A DNA stretch of 64,000 nucleotides from Zeugodacus cucurbitae (taxonomy: Eukaryota > Arthropoda > Insecta > Diptera > Tephritidae), in assembly GCF_028554725.1 (NCBI RefSeq), contig NC_071670.1, positions 35,644,001-35,708,000 of the forward strand, read 5' to 3'. This document shows, one piece after another, positions 13,141 through 25,519 of this stretch. Made by a program: the position numbers and the translations under genes. Under the pieces are notes generated by a model. It ran no database searches and was not told where the DNA came from. It saw only the letters and a program-made list of their open reading frames with translations. Numbering within the stretch: position 1 is the stretch's first letter; each line of letters starts with the position of its first letter.

Positions 13141-14250
13141 GGGGTTTTCAATAAGATCGCTACAAAAGTTTTATTTGGTTTAGGATATCAATGAAATTCT
13201 TTATTCGTGTGAAAGTGCATGACCACCACGGGACGCTTGAACTCAATTTTCGACGGTTTTCAAGCATAAATCCACCGATACTGGCGCAATTTCACTTTCG
13301 ATATTCGTACGAAGTTCATCTATCGTCGCTGGCTTGTTGGCATAGACCATAGACTTGACGTAACCCCACGGCACGACCGAGGCGGCCAATTGACTGGGCC
13401 ATTTCGTGATAAAATACGTTCACCAAACTTAGTTTTCAATAAATCGATTGTGACATTCGATGTTTGGCTCGTGGTGCCGTCATGTTGGAATCACACTTAG
13501 TCAAAATATTCGGTTATCACTGAGCGGTAGCGGTTGCCATTCTCAGTAACATGCCTGTCTTGATCATCACGCAAGAAGTACGGTCCAATGCCACCGGCCC
13601 GCCGTGATGTAATGGTGACTGATGCAGTACGTGTTGATTGCTGCCTTACCAAGAACGCATATTTTGCTAATTGACGAAGCCTCTGGCTGAATGCCTGATC
13701 AATGAGCCTCATCGCTGAAGATGAGAATCATCATCATTTTCATCATCATTTTCAATCATTTTCAAGTTGTTGCTTAGCCCAATTCACAAACATATGACGT
13801 TTCTGGTGGTCAAGTGGCTTCCGTTCTTGCGTCGATTTGATCTTGTAAGGATGCAGGCCAAGATCTTTTACAAAATTCGCCACAACGACGTCGCAGAGAT
13901 ACCAACGGTTGAGAACGACGGGTCAGTATCTGATTTGGGTGTTCCTCAATTGATGCGCTAGCGGCAGCAATATTCTCGACACTACGGGCACTTCTTTGCC
14001 TTTCTGCCACGGGAACATTTTGTAATGCTTCTCCAATAGAAGCTAATTGTTGATCTGACAAGGCCATCATGACGACCATAAATTTCACGTAACGCACTTA
14101 AAATTGAGTCACTGACTCCGAATTTCGGTGGTAAATTTTAATAATTTCGACTAGTAGGTATAACTCTTCGGTTTCGAAACATCAGAAATTACGACGTGCG
14201 TTACTAATGACCAAAATAAAACTTATCGGTGATCTTTTAGCAGCTAAATG
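13141..14250 (-). pseudogene. Decayed DD41D (rosa-type) Tc1/mariner transposon
   Basis: Minus-strand fragments in several frames fit one transposase in the right order. There is ...ARSVENIAAASAS... and ...ILTRRSQPL... (14097-13810), then ...KPLDHQKRHMFVNWAKQQL... up to about 13745, SDEAH at about 13715, ...GGIGPYF...NGNRYRS... (13600-13497), FQHDG (about 13493-13479), NGPVNWPPRSC (to 13371), then WGYVKS (13368-13351). A small deletion at about 13370 removes the block that should carry the third catalytic Asp. Stops, frameshifts and a GATGAT/AATGATG microsatellite expansion (13720-13765) complete the decay. Imperfect inverted ends resembling AGATC..AAGTTTTATTT(T)GG lie at 13155-13178 and 14211-14235. 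It is inactive. Confidence 0.8.
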
Positions 14251-17200
14251 CTTGTCGAAGCTTCATCTCCTGTATTTTGACATATAAAGGGTTCTAACAA
14301 AAATAACGTATGTAAGCTATTTCAATATGGAAATGCATTCGATGGTTTGCCTTGGGTTCTGCACCATTTAACAGGTTAAAATGCGAAAGGTTTGAAGCTC
14401 GCCAAAGGAGGACCATATGCCATGCAGATGGCGTCAGTAACCTAGTACTTACAAGAAGACTCGAAAGAACCACTTTTATCGGACAAATACACATATCTAT
14501 ATCTGAATCCAAAATAAGATTTTGAAAGAAAAAATGTCTCGCAATAAAGACTGGCAATACCCAGAAATGTTATAAGAAACATCCCTTCCTCTGCCACTAA
14601 AAATCTCAATATGCTTCTCTCATAATATTATCTTGATATTTAACTTCCAAATAAATATGTATGCAAAGCACATACTAACATAAATTAGCCAAGTAGTAAG
14701 AGTGTAAGTATGTATGTGTGTCTGTATTTGCAAAATATTTGGAATGCGAAATGTGCACGCATGTAAACATTATGTAAACAACGGTAATTTTGTTGTATCC
14801 TTTTTTAACCTATTTTCGCAACAGTTGCACTTTCACTAATGGCATCTGCAACATTAAGAACATTATGTACCGTACATTAGCCGCACTGAAAGGGAACATG
14901 CATGTTTCACATTTATAAACATATTTAACTATGTACACAAGCACTCACGTGAGTGTGAGTAATTTTTTGATGTTCAAGCGTTTGGCCTTTGAGTAACATT
15001 TGCTATTTATGTTATTTGCGCACCCAAAAAGCTCATACCAATTGCTGGCATTGCATAATGCACCGCATGTCTGCATGCAGGAAAGAGCATTGGTTATGCT
15101 GAAATGTTTGAGAGTTGGCAGACAGCGTCAACTTCAATTCTTGGCAAACTGACAAACAGTATTTTGATTGAAACAAAGTGTAATTTATTTCGAATACAAG
15201 CGAAGGTCTGCCATGTATACGCACACATACATATAATAAGTGAATCCATATTCATATTTGTATGGCATACTTTCCTTGCTTTGTAGCTTTTTGGGGCACT
15301 GTGCTTTTACCTAGACCGCTGCTTATATAAAAATCGTTATTGTATTGCGTCAGAGCAGTGCTCTCTGCATATGAAAATATTTTTGATTTTGCTGAAAAAT
15401 TCACTTATGAAGAATATGAATTTGCATAGCATACATATAGGCGCATGTTAAATGCCGCGTCTGTGTTTCCGCTTTCTTTATCTATTCCTTTTGCTGGTGT
15501 ATGGTGTACAGTGTGTGTAGAAAGTATTGAAATTTTTAAAATATTTTTTGGCAAGTTTTCTGGAAATTTACATAAAGTTATATAAAAAAAAAAATGTAAA
15601 AAAAATATAAACATTTTCAATAATTGTCATAAATATAGTCGGCATAGGCAGAATTACATTTCCGTAAAGTAATTGCCTAATTCGGGCTTTATTACTTGCT
15701 GGCTTCAGGAACTTTCATGAATGCATTGATCTTAATTTGTTTGAAGAACTTTTCCAAGTTGCGAACGGAGGAGCTTTCGCAGCTTTTAAGTGGAGTTGTG
15801 AATATTTGAAAGTGCTTATGATAAAGTTTGGAGCTTCAAAACCAGCATTTGTCCATAGAAGCTTTCAAAGCTTTTAAGCCGAACAAAGCAAAGCAAGTAA
15901 AGCTGATGAATATAATTAGTTCAAAACCTTCAAGCTACTGCTTCAATATCGTATATATCTAATATTTCTTTAAATTTTTCAGTATTTTATTGAATATTTA
16001 TATTTTAAAAGTTTATTTTTATATATTTTAAGTTGATAAATAATTAACAATAATAAATAATATGTTGCTGAAAAATTTGGGATTACAATCACATCTATGT
16101 AACTTTATAAACTTCAAAGAAATAGTAAATAAAATACTTATATTTTTTAATATTTTCCACCTTCCATAAAGGAATATGCAAATAAGTCCGTATACTTTTT
16201 GAACACACTGTAGCAACTCAACATATGCATATTCAATGTATATACAACGTATGTACATAAATTAGTGTATTTATTTAGTCAATCTACATGAATTTATATC
16301 TTCCGTTATGCCCGTACCATCAGTTGTTTGAACCGCACACCACCCCACTCCACCTAGCAGTCTGTCCTTCAACTCATTCATGCCATTTCGATTGTTATTT
16401 ATTTTTGGTAAATATGATATTGGCATATTTTTTCCTGCATCCCCATCCGCCACGCCACCAACAATGTTAAGAAAGTTGCTTTCGCTGATTTCCAGGATGT
16501 GGCCATGGGCGAATCTTCGATATATAAATGTAAACAAACGTACGATAAACGTGCCGCAAAAACACACATGCCTGGCGAACTCGTTGCGAGAGGGAGCGCG
16601 TTTATATGTGCATGAGTTTATGTATGTATGCATGTAAACTCATTGCTCCCACAATGTATGCCCCCTACAGTGCTCCAGTTTTCATATTTGCCATTTACTT
16701 GGGCTTACATATTTGTTTCTATATCTGTAAGTGTATATGTAAATATGTATGCATACACACGTGCACTCTCACTATTTGCCTTTTTCTGATTGTTGCCTGA
16801 ATTTTAATGTACTTACTGTGGTATTTAAAAGTCATAAATCATGATTTTTCCGCACAGCCACTTCCTCCAACTCGCCCGACTCTCCAAAAAGTGTAAAAGA
16901 AAAGAGGCACATCACACGCGTACAATGCCTTTAGGCCTGTTGGAAGAGTTGTTTGACCCAATGGTATTGGCTTTATATGGTATGTGCCTCAACAATATTT
17001 CACAATTTTTTCAAAAATAACTTACAATTGTTTGAATTTATGATTTTTTTCATCATATTGGTGTGGTACAGTACATAAAAGTATGAAAAATTATCAGTTC
17101 ACACACATGCAAACACATAAAATATGCCTCATACATGGAAACATTTTTTTAAATATTTTTTTTTTACATTTTTGTATTCTGCGAAAATTCCATTAGAAAG

Positions 17201-17797
17201 TTTAATGACCTTAATTATCTCACAACGTCTGATTGTCAAGGGAATAGCGGTAAAATATGAGCATAAGCGCATAATTTGCGTGGAAAATTTCTCTTGAATA
17301 ATTTAATCTACTTTTACAAGTAGGCGTATGCCGGAGAAACATACAAAGTCAAAGCGACGGCAAATTAAAATTTCATCTAATTTTGATATTGCTTGAGATT
17401 TCGATTTTGCTTATGCACAAATTGCTAAAAAAATTTAATATTTTTTAATTGCTGTGTATCATCGATATTCAGCTGTCTATTTTTGGTTGTTTTATGTTTA
17501 AGTTGCCTAATTTTAGGCGGTATAGATACATTTCTTTTACAGTAGTGTTTTCGTTATAATTTCCGGTTTATTGAGAATAATAATGAAAATAGAATTGTGT
17601 AATTGATCACTACTGCTGTGGTAACACAAATTTGTTCTAAGAAAAATCAATTAAGCTACTTTCAGTATTGAGATATTTGCAGAAGTGAGTTATATAAAAT
17701 ATTATAAATGTGGGAGATAGAAAAGATGTTTCAAATATAATTTTTATAATTTATTTGAATTCAACTAACTTAATGTTGCTAAATATGTACATATAAA

Positions 17798-18396
17798 CAG
17801 TGGCGGTCAAAATATTAGGAATCTAAAAATAAAAATTTGCTTTTAACTCCAAGAATCGACATTACTTTTAAACGAAGACATTAACTCCAAGGGTCAAGAA
17901 ATTTGAAAATTTTGAAATGGACCCAATGAAGGTTTTTATCTCTGAAAAAATTACCGTTATTTTGAGTTCGTAGTATTTATTGCGGTACCAACTTGAGCTA
18001 GCAGAGGAAAAGGAGTGAAGCCAACTCTCGACTTGCGAAATGAAGAAGTGAAAATAAGTTTTTGTGTGATGATTTAAGCCTTAATATAAGAGAGAAGGAT
18101 CACAAAAGCCACTTTTCTCGTCATTTGAATAGTTTTGGTGTACATACTATATAGGGTGGTTTTTGCTGTTGTATTGCTTTTCCTGTTGGAAGTGCTGTCA
18201 AACAAGCTGTCAAAGTATACATGTTTGTTTGATATTCTTTTTTTTTGTATTTTACCAGATTAATATGGAACCGAATAGAAGGATTATGGATGCATACCTT
18301 TCTAAAACTGAAGACATAGACTATGCTACTTTCATATGTGAGCTGTGGAGGCAAAAGGTACACGAATTTTTTACTCTCCACGTCAATGTCAAATAA
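17798..18396 (+). mobile_element. Remnants of transposon ends, one with a short ORF
   Basis: CAGTGGCGGTCAAAATATT at 17798 looks like the outer end of a Tc1-like element. TAGGGTGGTTTTTGCTG at 18152 carries the same outer motif as the elements at 1962 and 22872. Behind it an ATG at 18265 starts 43 codons (MEPNRRIMDAYLSKTEDI...) after an intron-acceptor-like TTTTACCAG. I find no matching right end within 600 bp, so both are probably truncated insertions. The protein fragment is not recognised. Confidence 0.3.
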
Positions 18397-19287
18397 TGTA
18401 AATGCTAAATGGTTCCTAATAAAAAAAACTTACAGGGCCTAAAAACATTACTTGCTTGAAGTCAAGCAAGAAAAAACCAGAAATAGGCTTGTCTATATGG
18501 CTGCTGGGTCTTTTAATTTGATTCTGTTAGATTAGTTTTGGTAGAGGTATGTTATTAATAATCTATACGGATAAACAGACTTTCGAGACTAGTTGGAAGT
18601 AAATATAGAGCCAATTACCGGTGGAAAAAGGCCGACTATGAAGGAAAAGTAGTGCAAAATTTGAAAATTTTACTGAAAGGATGGCCTTTGTAAGCCGTAT
18701 TCGTGTTGGCCACATGATCGAAATTGTCTTGAAACACTAAATTCGATAAAATATGAAAACTAATAAAGCCTGAACAACTGATTGAAAGGAAAATAAATAT
18801 TTTTTCTGTATTTCCTTTGAAACTCAGTTCATAACAAACTGAAAAAACACACCTTATAACGTTATCTCCATTAATGTTAGTTATTGCCAACAACTCTTTG
18901 AGGAACAAATTTTTACTATTCTGCTAGTATTAGATTTAACGAAATATTAATAATTTTCTTCCAACTCAACAATTTTTTGTCAATGTCAATAAAATTGCAC
19001 ATCGAAAATCATGAATTCAAATTAAATAAGCAACTCCATTCTTTATTAAAAACCAGTATTTGCCACTTTTTCCATATACCTACCCGCACACAAGCGCTGC
19101 CTTGGCTGGTAATCAAATATTTAATTGCATGCCACTTTGTTAAATAAAACAGCATTTTTATACAGTTTTCAATTTTGTGTTTCATAAATAAAAACAACGC
19201 TTATACGTTTTATTTCTTTTCATTTGTAAATATTGTGTTACACGTTATTAGCGTTTGCCCATTTATTGCTTGGTTGGTTGGCGCGCA

Positions 19288-19330
19288 CCAACACACACAC
19301 ACCCAAATCAATATGTGTGTGTGTGTGTTG
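19288..19330. repeat. Facing CA and TG runs (hairpin microsatellite)
   Basis: A CA run (about 19290-19302) is followed 11 bases later by a TG run (19314-19330). The two are complementary and could fold into a hairpin or form Z-DNA-prone sequence. It is a simple repeat and nothing more is claimed. Confidence 0.8.
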
Positions 19331-20819
19331 TTTACAATGTCGTCGCCGTTGATTCGTGATGCATAGTAAAACTTACAAAAATATTTTAGTTTATTTACAC
19401 AAATACACATATACAAGTACAAATACATATATATATATATGAATTTCTGATTATTTATTAAAAATAGCAATAGTTGCATTGAAAAGTTATTAAGTAGTGT
19501 TGTCGAACAATTGCGAATATTTCCACTTAGTACAACCCGGTGGGGAGTGAAAATATTGCGCATAATTTGCATATTCGAAATAAAAACGTTTGAAATTGCA
19601 TGCCAAATCTAAATTTGGTTTACCAAAAATATCATTAATAATTTCAATAATTCTCCATAGCAAGGTATTGTTGTTGTTAGTGTTGTTGTATGTATAACCT
19701 TGCATATTTTATTTTGTATTAATTTTACAGTTATTCACATGCATTTATAGCTTATACCGTTATTTGTATGCTAGCTAAATAAATGGCTATACATAATTTA
19801 TATTAACAGATTTATTTTTTTCTCATTTAAATTAATTTTTACATTTTGTTACTAAAAATATGAAATATATTTATTTATTGCAAATTCTTCGCTGACTAAA
19901 AAAATTGTTGTGATGCAGAAAATCACCGTTAGCATTCGACTGCAAATGCGCGCAAATGCAATTCGAAATTAATAATAATAATAACTAGCAAATATTTGAG
20001 TAATTGTTGGCCTTCATTCTATTTAAGCGCTGTTCACACAAAAAGCTAATTATTTGTGTAAATGTATGTGTTGTTTTTTTTTACTTTTCTTTGTTTTTGT
20101 AGTGGAGTTGTTTACAAGCTTTTGTGAGCTTTCATGCGGTTCGAAAGCTACTGTGAGTAAGTGTAAACGCAGCTTAAGCTCAGTTACTTGCACTTTTTGT
20201 CTAAATAAATATTGCACTAAATCATTTATTAGGCTGATTATTTTTCATATTTTCATGAACTCACTTCAATTTCACTCTAATACGCATATTAAAGTAAAAT
20301 TGTTAGCTTTTTTATGACTTTTTTGAAATTAAATTTAATATATTGTCCGGCGAATATATTAATCAATTTTGTAGTTTCAGAGAAATTATTATTTGTTTCA
20401 AAGAAAATTTTTATTATGAAAAGCTTAATTTTTTCACTTTCATTAAGCTTTCACTTTAGTAAAAGCTCTGATTTTAATTTAACTTCTCACTTTACTTAAG
20501 GTTCTCACATTGAGCTAGACTTCATTATTACTTTGTTAAAAGCTTTGTCTGCACTTTGAAAGTTTCTCCATGCTTTAGCTTTTTTTTTAACATTCGCTTT
20601 GCTTCACGTTTTCAGTGTATTTAAGATTTTTTTAAGCTTTTCCTGGTTTAAACTTTTCACTTTCATGTAAACTTTCACTGTTCTCAGCATTTTCATATTT
20701 TTGAAAGCTCTAAAGGGTGATTTTTTAAGAGCTTGATAACTTTTAAAAAAAAAAAAACGCATAAAATTTGCAAAATCTCATCGGTTCTTTATTTGAAACG
20801 TTAGATTGGTTCATGACAT

Positions 20820-21464
20820 TTACTTTTTGAAGATAATTTCATTTAAATGTTGACCGCGGCTGCGTCTTAGGTGGTCCATTCGGAAAGTCCAATTTTGGGC
20901 AACTTTTTCGAGCATTTCGGCCGGAATAGCCCGAATTTCTTCGGAAATGTTGTCTTCCAAAGCTGGAATAGTTGCTGGCTTATTTCTGTAGACTTTAGAC
21001 TTGACGTAGCCCCACAAAAAATAGTCTAAAGGCGTTAAATCGCATGATCTTGGTGGCCAACTTACGGGTCCATTTCTTGAGATGAATTGTTCTCCGAAGT
21101 TTTCCCTCAAAATGGCCATAGAATCGCGAGCTGTGTGGCATGTAGCGCCATCTTGTTGAAACCACATGTCAACCAAGTTCAGTTCTTCCATTTTTGGCAA
21201 CAAAAAGTTTGTTAGCATCGAACGATAGCGATCGCCATTCACCGTAACGTTGCGTCCAACAGCATCTTTGAAAAAATACGGTCCAATGATTCCACCAGCG
21301 TACAAACCACACCAAACAGTGCATTTTTCGGGATGCATGGGCAGTTCTTGAACGGCTTCTGGTTGCTCTTCACCCCAAATGCGGCAATTTTGCTTATTTA
21401 CGTAGCCATTCAACCAGAAATGAGCCTCATCGCTGAACAAAATTTGTCGATAAAAAAGCGGATT
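20820..21464 (-). pseudogene. Transposase catalytic domain, DD41D type (5'-truncated)
   Basis: The frame is open from 21464 down to the stop at 20820 and has no ATG at its beginning. It starts NPLFYRQILFSDEAHFWL and continues through the DDE core. The first catalytic Asp is in SDEAHF, the second in WFQQDGATCHT, and the third in CDLTPLDYFLWG. I count 41 residues between the second and third (Asp of QQD to Asp of LDY), which defines DD41D rather than the DD34D of classical mariners. All three acidic residues are present, and the C-terminal WGYVKSKVY and RMDHLRRSRG segments look intact. What is missing is the N-terminal half (helix-turn-helix and linker), removed by a deletion joining at about 21465-21470. 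Confidence 0.9.
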
Positions 21465-21543
21465 TCACATTTCGAACCGAACACTGATTTTGGTAATAAA
21501 ATTCAATGATTTGCAAGCGTTGCTCGTTAGTAAGTCTATTCAT
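21427..21543 (-). pseudogene. Transposase N-terminal stub
   Basis: An ATG at 21543-21541 starts MNRLTNEQRLQIIEFYYQNQ and CSVRNV, the first helices expected of a rosa-type transposase. It then runs out of frame through the deletion junction (about 21465-21470) and stops at 21427. The catalytic part continues in a different frame, so the deletion was not a multiple of three and no joined protein can be made. Confidence 0.8.
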
Positions 21544-21656
21544 GATGAAATGTCAAAGCATACTGAGCATCTTTCTCTTTGACACCATGTCTGAAATCCC
21601 ACGTGATCTGTCAAATACTAATGCATGAAAATCCTAACCTCAAAAAAATCACCCGT

Positions 21657-24600
21657 TAGTTTTAATCATTATTTTTCACTTTGCTTAGCGCGAGCTTTGG
21701 TGACCCAATTTGATGTTCTTTAGCGTTTTTTACATTTTATTTAAACCAGGCACGTTCAGTTAAGCTTTCACTTAAATCATAAAGCTTTCACACTGTTGTA
21801 AGTTTTTATTTTATTGAAAGCTTTCAATTTTTTTCAGCTTTCTTCTTTAGTGTTATACTTTAATTTACTTCAAAGCTGTCACCATTTTTTAAGCTTTTTT
21901 TATTTAATTTATGGTATAGTCAGTATCAACATAACTTTGTTTGAAATTGCAAGCCTCATAAAAGATGTTCGGAAAATGCTTTTAAGTTTTTTTCAAAAGC
22001 TCTCTGAACATGGTTTTGAAGTTCTCATTGTATTTGCGAAACATTTATTCGCCCATATTTTATTTTATTTTTTTGTAACAAAATGTGATGTATCATGCAA
22101 TAAAATAATTTACACACTTACATGTATAAATAACAGTTATAATAGACTAACTTAAGCGCTGCGCATTCCTTTCTATATAAATTTCATACAACATTACTAG
22201 CTCTCTTACACATACAAATACGTTGAGCTTTCACATAAAATCGGGCCATTTCGATTAGTAGCGGTTATATATACACACAGTTTAGGGGCTCATTAGATTT
22301 ATACAAAAAATAATTTGGTGCGTACGCTAGTTACATGTAGGATTTAATGGTGTTGTTTACTACTTAATTATAAATTTGTTTGCTTAAAATTCTGACATTT
22401 ACAGTTATTTTTATATTTTTATACACAGAATATTGTTATAATACATAATAAATCTTAAAATGCTAGTTAATAAATGTACAAATATATAGTATATAGATAT
22501 GCACTTAAATCTAATACGTACAAACTTACATAGTAAATTGTATAAATAATTACATATAAACAAAATTAATTACTTTTACTTTAAAATTAAAAAAAAAAAC
22601 ATATGTGTTTACTTAACACAAAAAATAGATTCGCTTATACTTTGCATTACATCACATTTGGTAAATATTGCAATGGCATTCGCCGTTTTGTGTCACTGTC
22701 GAGGAGGCAGCCGATTGATTGATAAAGAACGAAAAACAAGGAAACACACTGAGGCGATCAAGCGAATATTTCTTTTGTATGTGTGTGTGTAAATGTTGTG
22801 GGTGAATTGATGCTGGCTTTTGACAATTTGAATGTTGGCAACGTGTGCAAAACACTTACTTATATGCATTAGGGTGGTTCTTAAGTGGTAGAAGACATTA
22901 TGTAGAATATATAATGTTAGGGTGGTCCATAAGTGTTGGAAGACAATATATAAGGTAGAAAATATTAAATTAGAGTGGTCCAAAATCTAAGAAGCTATTT
23001 TCTAAGATGATTTGCGGATATTACTGAAATATTTGAGCTTAGAACTCTTATAGAAGTTGAAAAAGCAAACTTACTGAGTTATCACTATTGTGAATCCCCT
23101 GCGATAAATGAAATCTATTTTTTGTTCTTCGTAGAAAAATGTGGTTTTTGAAGCTTTTAACACCCTCTAAGACAACTTAACAGCCTTCGATCGCCAACAA
23201 AATTTCCATTCACAATCTTTCTACCAGCTATTATCGATTGAGCATCTAAAATTGCCAAAAATACACTTATTGGATTTTTGAAGAACCACCCTAATATAGG
23301 TATAAACATATACAATCACTCGTATATGCATGTACGTATGGACGAAAAACATGATATGGTTTCATATGAAAAAACATAAAAGCTTCACATGCTGTTTTTG
23401 CAAGAATTTTACGGTCTTTAAATCATTTGGAAATTTTCCCAAATAACTTCGTAGGCATGCAAAACGGCGAATGACCTCATACGAAATGCGTGCAGTTTCA
23501 TAAAAAACCGTTATATATTTTTATTTCTGTTCTGGTTATGCATGTGGTTGTACTTACTTACATTTGTTTTTTATGTGAGACATGCTTGTGAAACTTTAGC
23601 AGCAGCAGCAGCAGCAACAACAATGACACTGTTAGGTACTATGTACGTTACTTATATATGTATAATTACAACAAATACAAAAATAAAGGAATATTTTTAA
23701 TGGGTTTTGATTTTGATAATATATACTCGGTGTCGTATAGTATATGTAATGTAAAACGAAAATGTATATAACAGCAGCAACAAAAACAATACAATAACAA
23801 CAGCAACAATGGCTTAACATTTAATACATACAAGAGAACATCAGCACATACAATATTTTACTATATTTTTGTTTACTACCATGTTGTTGTTCATGATTTT
23901 TTCCCTTTTTTCATTCAAGCTTATCAGACAACCTCGACTTTAGCGCGAATTTCAAGCAACTGATTGGCGCTCGGCAACGGCAACTTTGGTAGGTTTTTAA
24001 ATGGTGCGCCATTTACGACACGCGTACAAATTTTATTATAAAAAATTTTACACATTTTAGTATTTCGAATAAAACGGCGTAATTAGCGCAAAAAGCTTAG
24101 TAGTGTAGCGAGCCTAAAACTTTAGTTTTTTCCTGAAGCTACGAAAGCCTTAAGGATGTTTCAAAGACAAAGTTTTCCACTTGCTTTATGTCTACACTGT
24201 GCAGAGAGCTTTCACATTTAATAATAAAGCTTTAAGGAACAATTGAGCTTTCCACTTACTCAATGCGCTCTATGATACGGTCTTCTAAAATTATTAGACA
24301 CAAATATTATATTAGCGCAGTTAGCACGCTTAGCAAGTAATGCTATTTGCAGCTTTCACTAGTGCTTCAACTTTAATCAATGAACGTTTTTGGTTTCTGC
24401 ACAATTTCAAAATTATATTAGAACTTCGTAAAACTATGAGCTTTTATCATTACATTAAAGCGTTACGAAAAGCTCTGTTAGCACAATTCTCTAACGATTA
24501 ACTAGCGCTTACACTTACGCAGAAACATCTAAAAGCAAACGTACTTTGAGCTGAAGCACTGAACAAATGTTTTCCACCTTAAGGTTACAAAGCTCGCAGG

Positions 24601-25097
24601 CTCCAAGCTCAAAAGCTTTCATATTTTCTACCAATTTTGGTGCCACAGAGATAACCTCGAATTTCGCGCATATTCTTTGGCGCCGCCTAATTCCCATAGC
24701 CGCGTTCTCTAGCACCCCTCTCCGCATGCCCTCGTAAAATTTTTCTACTACAAATTTAACTGTATTTCACTATTAAAAAATTGTCTATTTTTTTACACGT
24801 TCATTGCATTGGTCTCTATTTCACTAAGCGTTATGTTAATTATTTCTTTGTTATTGTTGTTGTTGTTTTCTAGTGTGGTTTGTGTATGTAATTTGTACGA
24901 GTGCTCTTGGGAAAAACTAACCCCGCCCCATTTAATGACAGCTTGGCCCGCTTCTTTTGCGACTCCGAATTTCGGAAGCTTTTAAAGCTTCCAAGTATTT
25001 AAAAATTTTACTAAACACAATTTCTATCGCCAATTTCCATACGCAATTCCACTCTAAATGAGTGGACATTGCTGTGGGAAGCAACTAACTGGGGTGA
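21657..25097. other. Noncoding DNA rich in AGCTTTCA motifs; 3' flank of the large gene
   Basis: AAGCTTTCA-like phrases recur at 21755-21900, 22228, 24110-24390 and 24600-24620. A TAGGGTGG element sits at 22872-23291. CAG/CAA repeats lie near 23600-23625 and 23770-23810. Downstream of the large minus-strand gene the nearest clear AATAAA on the minus strand is at 24037-24032, about 1 kb from its stop, so polyadenylation is not firmly placed. The minus frame at 24515-24727 is unrecognised. Confidence 0.5.
22872..23291. mobile_element. TAGGGTGG-ended element with repeated left end
   Basis: GGGTGGTTCTT (22872-22882) and its exact complement (23281-23291) form 11-bp inverted ends, flanked on both sides by TA (22870-22871, 23292-23293). 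The left end is repeated: TAGGGTGGTCC recurs at 22918 and TAGAGTGGTCC at 22971, with similar following sequence (GAAGACA...TATA), giving three direct copies about 48 and 53 bp apart. There is no transposase. It shares its terminus with the elements at 1962 and 18152, so it looks like a nonautonomous family using TA targets. Confidence 0.65.
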
Positions 25098-25480
25098 TTA
25101 TGTTCTAACTTTGGTTTTCATTTGGCTTTCGGGAAAGGCGGACCACAAGCGGAAGAGCAGCGGTTGCTCTTCGGTCGTGCCGCGATTGAGGCGCCAATTG
25201 GCGGGTAACCACCAATAGGCCGACTGTGACATGGGTTCGTGCTCATCCGGCGCTATAGCGAAGTCATCTGTGGTTTTTGCTATTGCTGCTGCTGTATCTT
25301 CTAAAGTGTTTGTTGTTGTTGCTGCTGTCGCTACAGTATTGTCACTAAAGTGATCGATACGTATAATTTTGCTATTTCGACGAGTGGGCGTATCGAAATC
25401 GGATTTGTTGTTAATAATTATATTGTTGTTATTGTTGTTGCTGTTATCCATACTGCTGCTTTTTTCACTTAAACTACTTT

Positions 25481-25519
<39 letters not shown>

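Larger units (their letters stand above)
14251..20712. other. Noncoding DNA with scattered transposon ends
   Basis: No long coding frame. Features seen are an E-box palindrome CACTCACGTGAGTG at 14942-14955; AAGCTTT-containing phrases at 15760-15880; a Tc1-like terminus CAGTGGCGGTC at 17798; a TAGGGTGG terminus at 18152; a 9-bp hairpin at about 18451-18470; CA and TG runs facing each other at 19288-19330; and TA repeats near 19428-19440. The 14294-14557 and 16271-16633 minus frames show no recognisable domain and are not called. Confidence 0.5.
20713..21656 (-). mobile_element. DD41D (rosa-type) Tc1/mariner transposon, internally deleted
   Basis: A complete 944-bp insertion. TA lies outside both ends (20711-20712 and 21657-21658), and the termini are imperfect inverted repeats (left GGGTGATTTTTTAAGAGCTT from 20715; right complement GGGTGATTTTTTTGAGGTTA from 21655). 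The C-terminal two thirds of the transposase is intact, while the DNA-binding N-terminal part is largely missing (see the CDS entries). The insertion interrupts a stretch rich in AGCTTTCA motifs. DD41D elements of the rosa group are known from tephritid flies, which supports the host guess. Without its N-terminal helix-turn-helix region this copy should be non-autonomous. Confidence 0.9.

Noticed and set aside
14942..14955. CACTCACGTGAGTG palindrome with an E-box
   Set aside because: A single 14-bp palindrome is expected by chance in 64 kb and no promoter is nearby.
16271..16633. 120-codon minus frame and overlapping plus frames at 16288-16800
   Set aside because: Three frames on two strands overlap with no domain or codon pattern favouring any of them.
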